From: CAYRUP01 sp964489265
Lineage (GTDB): Bacteria > Pseudomonadota > Gammaproteobacteria > DSM-16500
Length of the DNA: 29,272 nucleotides
Assembly: GCA_964489265.1 (NCBI GenBank)
Contig: CAZAXX010000027.1
Span: 1 to 29,272 of the forward strand
Direction: 5' to 3'
Shown: piece by piece, positions 14,926 through 23,949 of the stretch
Numbering within the stretch: position 1 is the first letter of the stretch
How the letters are laid out: every line of letters begins with the position of its first letter
Position numbers and translations under genes: made by a program
Notes under the pieces: model-generated
Told to the model about the DNA's origin: nothing
The model's input: the letters and a program-made list of their open reading frames with translations, nothing else
Database searches by the model: none

Positions 14926-15855
14926 TTAATATTGAAATACGGCTGCGGAAAATACAGCGCCTAAACCGACGGTTGCCATGACGTAATAATCACCTGGAGA
15001 AAAAACTTTCTCGCTGTTTGCTGTTGAATAATTAATAAAAATATCCGACCCAAAACAATGCGAATATTTTTTAATATTTTTAAGATAAATTTTCTCGACG
15101 GGTAGTTGCAGAACCTCTGCAACTCGCTTCCAGGAATGGACATTTACATTGTGAGGAATAATTATTTTTATTTGTTCTTTAGTCAGACTGGCTTTATGAA
15201 TGGCCTCTAATATGGCGGAAGACAACGCTTCTGCATACGTTTTTTCGAATTCATTGACTTCATCAGGCGATAGCCAAATACCTTTTGCATATTTTCCATG
15301 AATTCGAGTAGCAATAGAAATAAGCTGGTTTTTCTTTCCTGCTCTTCCCAATAAAACAGCGGCAGATGCATCGCCTAAAATAGATGTGTTTGGTATGCAT
15401 TGCAAGACTGGCGTAAATGCATAATCACCACAGACAAGAATTGCTTTGCTTTTTTTGTCATTAGCTAAAACATGCGATAAAAGATCTAACGATGAAATTG
15501 TGGAAGCACAATTGTTGATTGATGCTCCAAATGCGACAGCCGATTCAAGTTGTAAATCTTTTTTTATTTTTCGCACGATTGAATAGCCAAATGGATTTAT
15601 CACTTTCGCAGTATGGCAATGGATAAGATATTTTATATCAGCTTTGCGTATCTTATTTTTTTCAAGTAATTTTTCAACTGGGCGTCTGATGAATTCCGCA
15701 AATGGCAGATCCCGTGCAGTCGGAATTTTTTCTATGCCGTAAATTTTTTTGTAAACCTTGATATGCTCTCGACTTAACCCAAGTAGCTCCCCCGCCTGTT
15801 CCACATCCAGATAACTATCTGGAATATAACAACTTGCGTCATTGATATATAGCAT
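14926..15855 (-). CDS. KAS III-like acyltransferase
   Basis: 309 residues, the thiolase fold of FabH-like enzymes. Cys116 in SINNCASTISSLDLL is the acyl-accepting residue. His235 stands in IIIPHNVNVHSW, GDASAAVLLGR is the conserved loop, and SHCFGSDIFIN lies where FabH has its Asn (GNT.AAS). An Asp (about 271) seems to replace that Asn, giving Cys-His-Asp. Such a triad is known from KAS III relatives that transfer acyl groups without decarboxylative condensation (CerJ type). So this may move an acyl chain to the amine or alcohol of a carrier-bound intermediate. The C-terminal GLGAVFSAAVFQY is the usual last strand. 12 bases downstream of the RND pump gene. Confidence 0.85.
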   Translation of the reverse strand: MLYINDASCYIPDSYLDVEQAGELLGLSREHIKVYKKIYGIEKIPTARDLPFAEFIRRPVEKLLEKNKIRKADIKYLIHCHTAKVINPFGYSIVRKIKKDLQLESAVAFGASINNCASTISSLDLLSHVLANDKKSKAILVCGDYAFTPVLQCIPNTSILGDASAAVLLGRAGKKNQLISIATRIHGKYAKGIWLSPDEVNEFEKTYAEALSSAILEAIHKASLTKEQIKIIIPHNVNVHSWKRVAEVLQLPVEKIYLKNIKKYSHCFGSDIFINYSTANSEKVFSPGDYYVMATVGLGAVFSAAVFQY

Positions 15856-15867
15856 ACAACCCTCTCC

Positions 15868-18800
15868 TTAATAATTTTTTTTAATTGGCAAAAGACAATA
15901 AAAAAATGGAACATAAATTAATGCTGCAATCGTTCCGAAAAGGACGCCGAATGCAATGACAATTCCTAAATCAAATCGACTATGTGAACCTGGACCACTT
16001 GCAAAAATTAATGGAAGTGCTGACAACACCATTGCAGTTGTTGTCATCAAAATGGGTCGAAAACGTAATGTTGCCGCTAGTTGCACTGCTGACTGGCGTG
16101 TATTATTTTTTCTTTTTCTATTTGCAAATTGCGTAATCAAAATTCCATGCTTTGACACCAAGCCAATTAATGTCAGCATGCCAATTTCAGTGTAAATATT
16201 AATTGTGATATGAAATAAAAATAATGCTAAAAGTGCTGCAAATAACGCGCCTGGCAGACACGCAAATAAAATCACAAGCGGTTGAGAAAAACTATTAAAA
16301 AATATCGCAAGAATGAGATAGACAACTAACAATGAAGATAAAAATAATAGCAGACTATTTATATTTTCTTGCATAAATATTCTAGATTCTCCTGAATAAT
16401 CTGGCGTAACTCCTATTAATGTTTTAATTTGATTACGCAGAAACGATAATCCTTCATTCAAACTATGGCCTCTTTGCATAACACCTTGCAGTGTGATTGA
16501 ATTTATTTTTTGAAATTGATTAAATGAATTAGGCTGGATTGTTTGACTAAAATTGACAAACGTTGTTAATGGAATAAATTCGCCGTAACTATTTTTTAGA
16601 TTGATTTGCTCTATCTCTGTTTTCTCATTCATGACATGCAAAATTACGGGATAAGATTGACCCTGCATGTTTATTTGCTGCAAGGTATTTTCACTTAATA
16701 ACAACGATAAATTATTCGTAATGTCATTCACCCTTATTCCTAAATATGCTGCTAATGAACGATTCACTTGAATAGTTATTTGTGGTTTATCAAAATGTAT
16801 ATCTTGATCGAGAAAAATAAATTTTCCTGATTGCAGTGCTTGCTGTTTTAGCATTTCGCTTATTTGATATAAACGACGATAATCAATCGCACCTTTCAGC
16901 ACAAACTCAACAGGGAAACCTTTATCGATCGGCAAGCCAGACGGTTCGATGACTGTCGCTTGAATTCCGGCAATTTCATTTATTTTGTCTTGTAGCTCTT
17001 GATGAATTTTATTTGTAGACCAATTACGTTGCTCATTTGGATGCAATGTAACATAGGACAAAAATTGATGTTCTTCTGGTATATTATTTATATATACATA
17101 ACGATCAATATCAGAAAAGTTTTGATAAATTTGATTAAGCTCTTGGGTATAACGCGCCAAATAATTTGCATTTGATGAATCAGGCCCACTACCCATAACC
17201 TGCAAAAACCCTTGATCTTCACGAGGCGCCAGCTCTTTCGGAAGTATCGTATACAACACAATACTACCCACACACAAAATAATCCAAATTGTAAATAGAA
17301 GACAATTTTGTTTAATTACTTTTATTAAAATTAGTGTGTACTTTTTTCTTAACCAAAAAATAATCCATTCAACTTGTTTATGTAAAATAGATTTTATATT
17401 TTGTTGACTAAGAAGCCTGGCGCATAGCATTGGAGATAATGTAAGTGCAATCACACCCGAGATAATGATAGACATCGACAAAGTCAGTGCAAATTCACTA
17501 AAAAATTTTCCCAGAATTCCGCCGATGAAAGCAATCGGAAAATATACGACAGCAAGTATAATACTCATGCTGATGATAGGGGATACGATTTCTTTGGTGC
17601 CAAGGCTTGCGGCAGCAAATTGGTCCAACCCTAACTCTCTGTTTCTATGTATATTTTCTAGAACAATAATTGCGTCATCAACCACTAACCCAATTGCTAA
17701 TACCATTGCTAACATCGTCAATATATTCAAAGAGCAACCAGATACCCACAAGAAAAAATTGACACCAATTAATGACAATGGAATTGTCACAACAGGAATA
17801 ATTGTGGCATGCCTACTACCCAGAAAAATAAATATGACGAGCAAGATGATTAGCGAAGTGATAACAATTGTCATGTTCAATTCGTTTATTGCTGAATGAA
17901 TATAGCGACTTGCATCAAACACTATTTTCTCATCAACACCATTTGGTAATAATTTTTTTATTTCAGGTAAACTGTTATGAATTAATTTTGAAACCAGCAA
18001 TGAATTTGCTTCAGGTAATAATTTGATAAAAATCATTGTGGCAGGAATGCCATTTACAATCGTCGTAATGTTACTGGATTCAGCGCCCAATGTTGCAACA
18101 CCGACATCTTTTAGCCGTAACAAATTATTTTCCAGATTTTTAATAATTATTTGATTGAATTCTTGTGCTGTACTTAAACCTGTATTTGTATTTAATTCAA
18201 ATTGCACATTCGAATATTTTTTTATTCCAGTTGCAGCAGAAATATTTTGATTTTTTATACTTTCTGCAATATCAAATGGTGTTAGTTCATTTTCTACTAA
18301 ACGCTTAGGATCAAGCCAAATGCGCATAGCATAGCGTTCGCCCATGATATCGGCTGAAGCAACACCATCAAGCAACTCTAATTTTGGTTTTACCATGCGT
18401 TGCAAATAATCGCCTATTTTCAATCTTGATATGATTGGACTGGTATAGGCAATAATCATGATTGGCTTATCATCGGCTGATAATTTGGTAATGACAGGCT
18501 CATTTACATCAGGTGGTATATTCTGACGCGCTGATTCAATTTTATTAATGACATTATTCATTGCTGTAGTTGCATTTAATCCAATTTTAAAATGAATTTG
18601 TATGTCACTTTGGCCATCGCGATTGGATGACGTGATGTAATCAATTCCGGTAATTCCTGCTAATGTATTTTGAAGCACCGTTGTCACATTATCCTGGACT
18701 ATTTTTGCTGATGCGCCTGGGTATAGCGTATTAATTTCTATAATTGGAATATCTATTTTTGGCATTAAACGAATGGTCAAATGACACAACGCTACTCCAC

Positions 18801-18873
18801 CCGCCAGCAGAATAAACAAACATAGGGTGATAGCTGAGACTGGATTTCGAATAAAATAATCAGTGAAGTGCAT
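15868..18873 (-). CDS. RND multidrug/export pump, HAE-1 family (inner membrane)
   Basis: 1001 residues from the ATG at 18873, preceded by GGAGG at a good distance; the open frame to 18945 is an artefact. Twelve membrane helices with two large periplasmic loops. RND marks include the N-terminal FIRNPVSAITLCLFILLAGG, PKIDIPIIEINTLYPGAS, ALAGITGIDYI-type porter text, the proton-relay helix GLVVDDAIIVLENIHRN (paired Asp), and the second-half GLVSKHGILITQFANRKR. Closest in style to MexI/MdtB pumps. It uses the proton motive force to push substrates out with the adaptor gene that overlaps it by 14 bases. No outer-membrane TolC-like gene is in the window, so a chromosomal TolC must serve. In this operon the cargo is likely the product or a toxic intermediate. 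Confidence 0.95.
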   Translation of the reverse strand: MHFTDYFIRNPVSAITLCLFILLAGGVALCHLTIRLMPKIDIPIIEINTLYPGASAKIVQDNVTTVLQNTLAGITGIDYITSSNRDGQSDIQIHFKIGLNATTAMNNVINKIESARQNIPPDVNEPVITKLSADDKPIMIIAYTSPIISRLKIGDYLQRMVKPKLELLDGVASADIMGERYAMRIWLDPKRLVENELTPFDIAESIKNQNISAATGIKKYSNVQFELNTNTGLSTAQEFNQIIIKNLENNLLRLKDVGVATLGAESSNITTIVNGIPATMIFIKLLPEANSLLVSKLIHNSLPEIKKLLPNGVDEKIVFDASRYIHSAINELNMTIVITSLIILLVIFIFLGSRHATIIPVVTIPLSLIGVNFFLWVSGCSLNILTMLAMVLAIGLVVDDAIIVLENIHRNRELGLDQFAAASLGTKEIVSPIISMSIILAVVYFPIAFIGGILGKFFSEFALTLSMSIIISGVIALTLSPMLCARLLSQQNIKSILHKQVEWIIFWLRKKYTLILIKVIKQNCLLFTIWIILCVGSIVLYTILPKELAPREDQGFLQVMGSGPDSSNANYLARYTQELNQIYQNFSDIDRYVYINNIPEEHQFLSYVTLHPNEQRNWSTNKIHQELQDKINEIAGIQATVIEPSGLPIDKGFPVEFVLKGAIDYRRLYQISEMLKQQALQSGKFIFLDQDIHFDKPQITIQVNRSLAAYLGIRVNDITNNLSLLLSENTLQQINMQGQSYPVILHVMNEKTEIEQINLKNSYGEFIPLTTFVNFSQTIQPNSFNQFQKINSITLQGVMQRGHSLNEGLSFLRNQIKTLIGVTPDYSGESRIFMQENINSLLLFLSSLLVVYLILAIFFNSFSQPLVILFACLPGALFAALLALFLFHITINIYTEIGMLTLIGLVSKHGILITQFANRKRKNNTRQSAVQLAATLRFRPILMTTTAMVLSALPLIFASGPGSHSRFDLGIVIAFGVLFGTIAALIYVPFFYCLLPIKKNY

Positions 18874-19903
18874 TTTTCGCCTCCATTCTGATTTTGATTT
18901 TGCTGCCGTCAAAAAGCTTGGCTTGTCCAGCACAGACAACAACATCGCCTGACTTTAAGCCTTTTTTGACAATGGCATAATCATCGTTGCTTTCAAGTTC
19001 AACCTGCTGAAGATATGCTTTTTGTTTTCGAATAACGTAAACACTACTGCCACTTGCAGCGTAATTGATTGCCGTCATCGGTATTGTGATGACGCTTTTA
19101 TTTGTTATTGGTAAATATGCTGTGACAAACTGTCCGGGAATTAATGTCGAATTTTTATTATCTATCAATACGCGCACCAACAGGCTATGTGTCTGATTAT
19201 TGATACTCGAATCAAATGCAACTATTTTTCCTGCTTCTACTTTACCTTCTTTGACTTGGATAGTTTGTCCTAACGAAAAAGCGTTGATATATTTTTCTGG
19301 CACAGTTAAATCTAAACTCAATGAATTTCTCTGCTGTAAATTGACAAGCAAATCGCCAGGCTGCACATAGCGGCCTTGGCTAATCTGTTTGATCCCTAAC
19401 AACCCATCGAAAGGTGCGCGAATAAAACGTTTTTCAATTTCTGCATGTATTCTGTGAACGCGTGCTTTAAGTTGATCGACTTGAGATTTAAGATTATCGA
19501 GATTGTCTTTTGCGATAATTCCTTGTTTAGCAAGTTGTACATAGCGTTGAAAATTTTTTTCTTGATAACGCAATTTTGCTTCCGCTTCTTCAAGATCTGC
19601 TTTTTCAAGTTCATCATCCAGAACAACAAGCAAGTCACCTTGATGTACATATTGTCCAGAATTAAATAGAATTTTAATAATTCTACCAGACACATCAGAA
19701 ACGACGTTGACTGATCGAACCGATCTTACAACGCCATTTACTGATATGTATTGTCGTATGTGGGTTACCTTGGCAGCAGTTACTTCTACAAAAGGAATCA
19801 TTTGCTCTGCTTTTATTCGTTTGTGCGATGATATTTTGTGGAATAGTATCGAACAAACTATCGCTACTGTGGCACATATTATAATTCTTAACTTGATTCG
19901 CAT
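18860..19903 (-). CDS. RND periplasmic adaptor (membrane fusion protein)
   Basis: 347 residues. An N-terminal membrane anchor (residues 6-22) is followed by the adaptor architecture: a beta-barrel/lipoyl half (GVVRSVRSVNVVSDVSGRI, GQYVHQGDLLVVLDD), a helical hairpin (about 100-150, LEKADLEEAEAKLRYQEKN), the second lipoyl half (IRAPFDGLLGIKQISQGRYV) and a membrane-proximal domain (VVKKGLKSGDVVVCAG...). It bridges the inner-membrane pump and an outer-membrane channel. MexH-like length. GGGAAA precedes the ATG. The next gene, the pump, overlaps its end by 14 bases. Confidence 0.94.
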   Translation of the reverse strand: MRIKLRIIICATVAIVCSILFHKISSHKRIKAEQMIPFVEVTAAKVTHIRQYISVNGVVRSVRSVNVVSDVSGRIIKILFNSGQYVHQGDLLVVLDDELEKADLEEAEAKLRYQEKNFQRYVQLAKQGIIAKDNLDNLKSQVDQLKARVHRIHAEIEKRFIRAPFDGLLGIKQISQGRYVQPGDLLVNLQQRNSLSLDLTVPEKYINAFSLGQTIQVKEGKVEAGKIVAFDSSINNQTHSLLVRVLIDNKNSTLIPGQFVTAYLPITNKSVITIPMTAINYAASGSSVYVIRKQKAYLQQVELESNDDYAIVKKGLKSGDVVVCAGQAKLFDGSKIKIRMEAKNALH

Positions 19904-19929
19904 TGTGTTTCCCTGTTTTTGATACTTGC

Positions 19930-19973
19930 TATAACATGGAGATCCTTCAAGAAAAAACGCTCTCAGGTTGACA
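19930..19973. repeat. Family A repeat, half copy
   Basis: TATAACATGGAGATCCTTC is the exact reverse complement of the left inner arm and loop of the 11266 copy. It is followed by AAAAAACGCTCTCAGGTTGACA, the variant right module. The partner arm is missing. The TCA at 19963-19965 inside it is the stop codon (TGA) of the ligase gene. Confidence 0.75.
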
Positions 19974-21516
19974 GCTGCTTGATGTAATGATTTTTCAGCG
20001 CGGATTTATCAAATTTTCCATTCGTGTTTTTCGGCAATTCTGGCAGCAAAAAAACATCTTGTGGCCAATGTGTTTTTGCCAATGCGCTTTTACAATGTTG
20101 CACAATGGAATGTTTAATGTAATTGTCATTTTTATCAGATCCAACAAAAGCAATAATGGCAGATCCAATTATTTCATCTGGCACATCGATCACAGCCACT
20201 TCATTTACGGCAGGAAGTAAATAAATTGTTTCTTCAATTTCTTTTAAACTCACTTTTTCACCATAGCGCTTGATGGTTTCATCCATTCTTCCGCAAAAAT
20301 AAAAATAACCATTTTGATCCAAATAGCCATAATCGCCGGTATACAACACTTTCTCTCCCGGTAAAAATCCTTCTTTCAATACGCGGTCTGATTCTACGGG
20401 TTTATTCCAATATCCTTGCATCACGGTAGCGCCACGTATCACAAGTTGGCCGACTTGATTAGGGCCTAATTTTTTATGCGTCTCATCGACCACCCAAATT
20501 TCGGTATTTGGTATTGCGATCCCAACGCTATCTGATTTATGTGCAATATCTTCGGGTGGCAAATAAGTACAACGTTTACATTCTGTTAATCCATACATAG
20601 AAAAAATTATTGCGTGAGGAAATAATGATTGAATGATACTGACGTGTTTTGCGAATAAAGCAGCGCCTGTATTCGTGACACAACGTACAGAACTTAAATC
20701 ATAGGTAATTTTTGGTAAGTGATTGGCTAAAATTGAAAATAAAGTGGGGACACCAGGTAATATAGTCACTTTTTCTTCTGAGATTTTTTTTATAAATTGA
20801 ATTGGCCAAACAAAATCTTTTTCTACAATTAATGTTGCGCTGGCCTGAAAAGCTAAAATCATTTGATACAAGCCATAATCAAACGACATAGGCAGCGCCG
20901 AAATAATTATATCGTCATGCTGTAATTTCAGATATTCGCAAATAGAAGCCGATGCAGCAAGCATATTCCTCTGGCTTAACATCACACCTTTAGGCAAACC
21001 CGTCGAGCCTGATGTGTAAATGATAGCAGCCAAATCTATATCAATCGTCTTACGCTTTGGCATACGACCATCATAAAATTTCAGTAGATTTTCATAGTAA
21101 ATGACGTCGGTTTCGGAATGTTTATTGACAAGAATTATTTTATTTAATGCACATTTTAATTTGTTAATTTCATTCAGCAGTGCTTCATCTTTTATACATA
21201 AAAAAGTTGCGCCAGAATCTTTTATAATGTAAATCAATTTCTGCAGGGCTATGCCTGGATTGATGATTGATATCACGGCGTTGGCTTTCAAAGCTGCCCA
21301 AAATAAAACAACGGTTTCGATCTGATTATCCAGACACAATAAAATTCTATCACCGCGTTTTATACCTAACGCACATAACGCATTGGCAACTTGATTTGTC
21401 ATAACGTGCAACTTTCCGTAAGTCAATCGAACATCACCACACACTACAGCTTCTTTATTTGGATAGTGCGTTGCAGAATACACTAAATAATCGACCAAAT
21501 TGGTTGGTACAAACAT
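19963..21516 (-). CDS. AMP-forming acyl/aminoacyl ligase, exosortase-A-associated type
   Basis: 517 residues from the ATG at 21516; AGGAG is 8 bases before it but only 2 before the upstream ATG at 21522. ANL motifs: IYTSGSTGLPKG (about 166-177), MYGLTE, YTGDYGYLD, GRMDETIKRYGEKVS, and Lys in NTNGKFDK. The stretches LPMSFDYGLYQMILAF, the GVPTLFSILA region, TYLPPEDI and SDSVGIAIPNTEIWVV are characteristic of the acyl-CoA ligases found beside exosortase A loci (TIGR03098 type), which pair with a PLP decarboxylase and a carrier protein, as here. It probably loads the substrate of the decarboxylase on the carrier protein. The last two residues and stop codon come from a repeat. 20 bases after the MATE gene. 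Confidence 0.85.
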   Translation of the reverse strand: MFVPTNLVDYLVYSATHYPNKEAVVCGDVRLTYGKLHVMTNQVANALCALGIKRGDRILLCLDNQIETVVLFWAALKANAVISIINPGIALQKLIYIIKDSGATFLCIKDEALLNEINKLKCALNKIILVNKHSETDVIYYENLLKFYDGRMPKRKTIDIDLAAIIYTSGSTGLPKGVMLSQRNMLAASASICEYLKLQHDDIIISALPMSFDYGLYQMILAFQASATLIVEKDFVWPIQFIKKISEEKVTILPGVPTLFSILANHLPKITYDLSSVRCVTNTGAALFAKHVSIIQSLFPHAIIFSMYGLTECKRCTYLPPEDIAHKSDSVGIAIPNTEIWVVDETHKKLGPNQVGQLVIRGATVMQGYWNKPVESDRVLKEGFLPGEKVLYTGDYGYLDQNGYFYFCGRMDETIKRYGEKVSLKEIEETIYLLPAVNEVAVIDVPDEIIGSAIIAFVGSDKNDNYIKHSIVQHCKSALAKTHWPQDVFLLPELPKNTNGKFDKSALKNHYIKQLST

Positions 21517-21542
21517 ATGCATGACTCCTAACTGATTTACAT

Positions 21543-22832
21543 TTATGAAATAGGTTTAAAGTTAAAACGTTTGAAGAATATTAGGATGAGAATAAAAGAG
21601 GCGTAATTTGCGTAGGATATAATATGAAAAAAATAATTATATGAGGTTTGTTTTTCCAGGAAGAAATAGCCTGCGAGACCAATGCAAGCGAAATAACATA
21701 AATTAAATAACATGACCTGCAGAGCATAACCAATTTGCTCTAGCAACGTCACAAATGCGATGATGGGTCCCAAGAAAATATACGAGAAAGATACTTGTTG
21801 AAAATAATCAATTGCAGCTTCTCGGATTGTTTCGGCTGACACTAAAATTTGTATTAATTGATTATTATAATAATGAATGGCGACGCTCAAAAATCCATAT
21901 AACGCAATGGTTATGCCGATTCCTACCACGGTAATTAGAACTTTATTTTCTGTTATTTTATTATTAACCAAAATAGCTAAGGCGCTTCCTATTCCTATTG
22001 CCGGTAATATCAATAGCATTTGCAAGCGACAAGCGATGCCATAGCCGGCGACCACAGCAACTCCATATTTGGCTAGCAATGAATTACAAATTGCAAAACC
22101 GCTAAAAATAATTAAGTATGAAATAAATAATGGCAAACTGGTGTTACTGAGTAATTTAAGCAGTGTGGTATTGCCAAATTGAGTTGGCCGACTTTTTTTA
22201 TTAGTAAATCGTTTTCTACTCTGTAAAAATAGCACCATCACTGTGCCCATCACAAAATTTGCAATCCACGATGCTGTAGTGAATGAATGTAACCCTTGAT
22301 GCAAATAAGTCAGCTGAAAAATTAGCAAGAATGTCGTTAACAAGCATGTCACGATTGTAAATAAAAAAGCGCTTCTGGGAAAACCTGCGCCAACAATCGC
22401 GGCATTGAATACAACACCCAGCGTCAGCAATACATTAATCCAGCCCATTTCTTGAATAAACCATTTAAATTGATTAGACAATAGTGTGTTAACGTGAAAC
22501 CAAATTGAAATCCAGTGTGATAAAAAACTTATTATGCTAGCCATGAAGACGCCTAAAATCGCGACTAAAAAAATAATTTTTTTGAAAAAGTGTTTACTGT
22601 GACTTGTAGAAATCATTAGCGTTGTTCCGCGAAATGATTCTTGAAATGCAAGAAATAGATAATAAATGGGTGAGAAGACAGCAAAGATATAAAAATTATC
22701 TGGATTGGATTTACCCAGTAAATGAATGTTAATTAGTGAAGTGATCGCGACAAAAATATTTCCTGCCAACATTGGCAACGCAAACTTGGCGAGATTATTT
22801 ATGATGCTTTGTATTTTCTCCAAATATCTCAT
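21543..22832 (-). CDS. MATE-family exporter
   Basis: 429 residues and about 12 transmembrane helices in two halves. MATE-type text is seen: LAKFALPMLAGNIFVAITSLINI at the start, a second-half opening LLSNTSLPLFISYLIIFSGF, and GYGIACRLQMLLILPAIGIGSA, which is the usual 'a.g.a.ri..l...p..g.g.a' motif. MATE proteins antiport cationic or polar metabolites against Na+ or H+. It overlaps the acyl-CoA dehydrogenase gene by 4 bases (ATGA), so it is coupled to biosynthesis and likely exports the product across the inner membrane. Whether it or the RND pump carries the final product is open. Confidence 0.88.
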   Translation of the reverse strand: MRYLEKIQSIINNLAKFALPMLAGNIFVAITSLINIHLLGKSNPDNFYIFAVFSPIYYLFLAFQESFRGTTLMISTSHSKHFFKKIIFLVAILGVFMASIISFLSHWISIWFHVNTLLSNQFKWFIQEMGWINVLLTLGVVFNAAIVGAGFPRSAFLFTIVTCLLTTFLLIFQLTYLHQGLHSFTTASWIANFVMGTVMVLFLQSRKRFTNKKSRPTQFGNTTLLKLLSNTSLPLFISYLIIFSGFAICNSLLAKYGVAVVAGYGIACRLQMLLILPAIGIGSALAILVNNKITENKVLITVVGIGITIALYGFLSVAIHYYNNQLIQILVSAETIREAAIDYFQQVSFSYIFLGPIIAFVTLLEQIGYALQVMLFNLCYFACIGLAGYFFLEKQTSYNYFFHIISYANYASFILILIFFKRFNFKPIS

Positions 22833-23935
22833 ACCGTACCTGCGCGATAAGCATTAAATATATTTAATTTATGCATATTTTGAGTTCCTTCCATATACTC
22901 AAAACCCCAGACGTCTCGATACCATTTTTCTAACAACGGATGCTCGAGGAATGAAAATCGCCCCATTAATTCGGGAATGGCGCTTGCTACTCTTTCTGCA
23001 GTTTGGGTCGCTTTAATTTTTGCAAGAGAAGATAGACTGCTATTAATCGGGTCTTGCTGAACATGTAGAGCGGCTAAATATAATAAATCGCGCGAAACTG
23101 AAATAGTGTGATTAAGATGATTTATTTGCCTTATTGCTACGTGCCTTAAATTACTTTTGGCCAGGATATAATCTACAATGGCTTGCGCCACACCAATCGC
23201 AAGTGCTCCAACACAAGGTCGCATGCGATTAAAGGTTTTGATTAATGCCATCATTCCACGTTCTGCGACACTCAAATGTGCGCCCAACATGTCATCATTC
23301 GTGAGTGGAATATTTTTAAATTTTAAACGCCCCAGTCTTGCGCCTTTTAATCCAGTCATAGGTAACAAACGACGTTGCAGTTGATCATCTTCGCTAAGTT
23401 GCAGAACAGAAGGGAGCAATAGAATTGCGCGCACGCCCAATGGACCGTCGTTTATTTTAGCAATGACAACACCGATACTGCCGGTTGCACCGTGTCCTAC
23501 TAGCCACTTTTCGCCATTCAACAACCACAAGTTAGGCTTCACGGACTGCAACTGTGTTGTCATTTGACTTAAATTGGATCCTTGGCTTGGCTCTGTCACC
23601 GCCAAAAAAGTTGTTGTCGAATTTGACTTTACATAGTGATAAAAAATCTCACGCTGCTCAGCACTGCCTAATTCATCTAGCATAACTCCAGCGAGCGATG
23701 CGCCAGGACAGGCGAGCAACACGCCGGCATCACCATAACCAAGCGCTTCATATTTTTTTACGCGATCAAGACATGCTTGTGTTTCAGTATCCACTAAATT
23801 CGTAATTGCCGGATGATTTTTATATTTCATAATTGAAGCGGGGCTCGCTTCAATTTCAAACGCGATGTCACGAAAAAAAGTCGCTGCTGATGCTAATTCG
23901 TCACTGAATCTATCTACATTCGGTATATCACGCAT
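22829..23935 (-). CDS. Acyl-CoA dehydrogenase-family flavoprotein, probably acting on a carrier-bound substrate
   Basis: 368 residues, full length for the family. The FAD-site motif VTEPSQGSN (113-121), WLLNGEKWLVGHGA, and a C-terminal FEYMEGTQNMHKL holding Glu349 at the place of the MCAD catalytic base are visible. These enzymes desaturate an acyl thioester at alpha-beta with FAD. In clusters with a stand-alone adenylation enzyme and carrier protein they oxidise aminoacyl thioesters (as PltE/RedW do with prolyl-carrier). GGGGC lies upstream of the ATG. It is 14 bases after a gene for a second, shorter dehydrogenase-like protein, and may form a heteromer with it. Confidence 0.88.
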   Translation of the reverse strand: MRDIPNVDRFSDELASAATFFRDIAFEIEASPASIMKYKNHPAITNLVDTETQACLDRVKKYEALGYGDAGVLLACPGASLAGVMLDELGSAEQREIFYHYVKSNSTTTFLAVTEPSQGSNLSQMTTQLQSVKPNLWLLNGEKWLVGHGATGSIGVVIAKINDGPLGVRAILLLPSVLQLSEDDQLQRRLLPMTGLKGARLGRLKFKNIPLTNDDMLGAHLSVAERGMMALIKTFNRMRPCVGALAIGVAQAIVDYILAKSNLRHVAIRQINHLNHTISVSRDLLYLAALHVQQDPINSSLSSLAKIKATQTAERVASAIPELMGRFSFLEHPLLEKWYRDVWGFEYMEGTQNMHKLNIFNAYRAGTV

Positions 23936-23949
23936 AATGTTGCCCCGTG

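Noticed and set aside
18874..18945. Extended N-terminus of the RND pump
   Set aside because: GGAGG and the family start both point to the ATG at 18873; the upstream part is the shadow of the adaptor gene's end.
22829..23935. Assigning the dehydrogenase to prolyl-carrier oxidation (PltE/RedW) and the pathway to pyrrole formation
   Set aside because: The adenylation pocket residues Asp-Phe-His differ from the known prolyl code, so proline is not supported.
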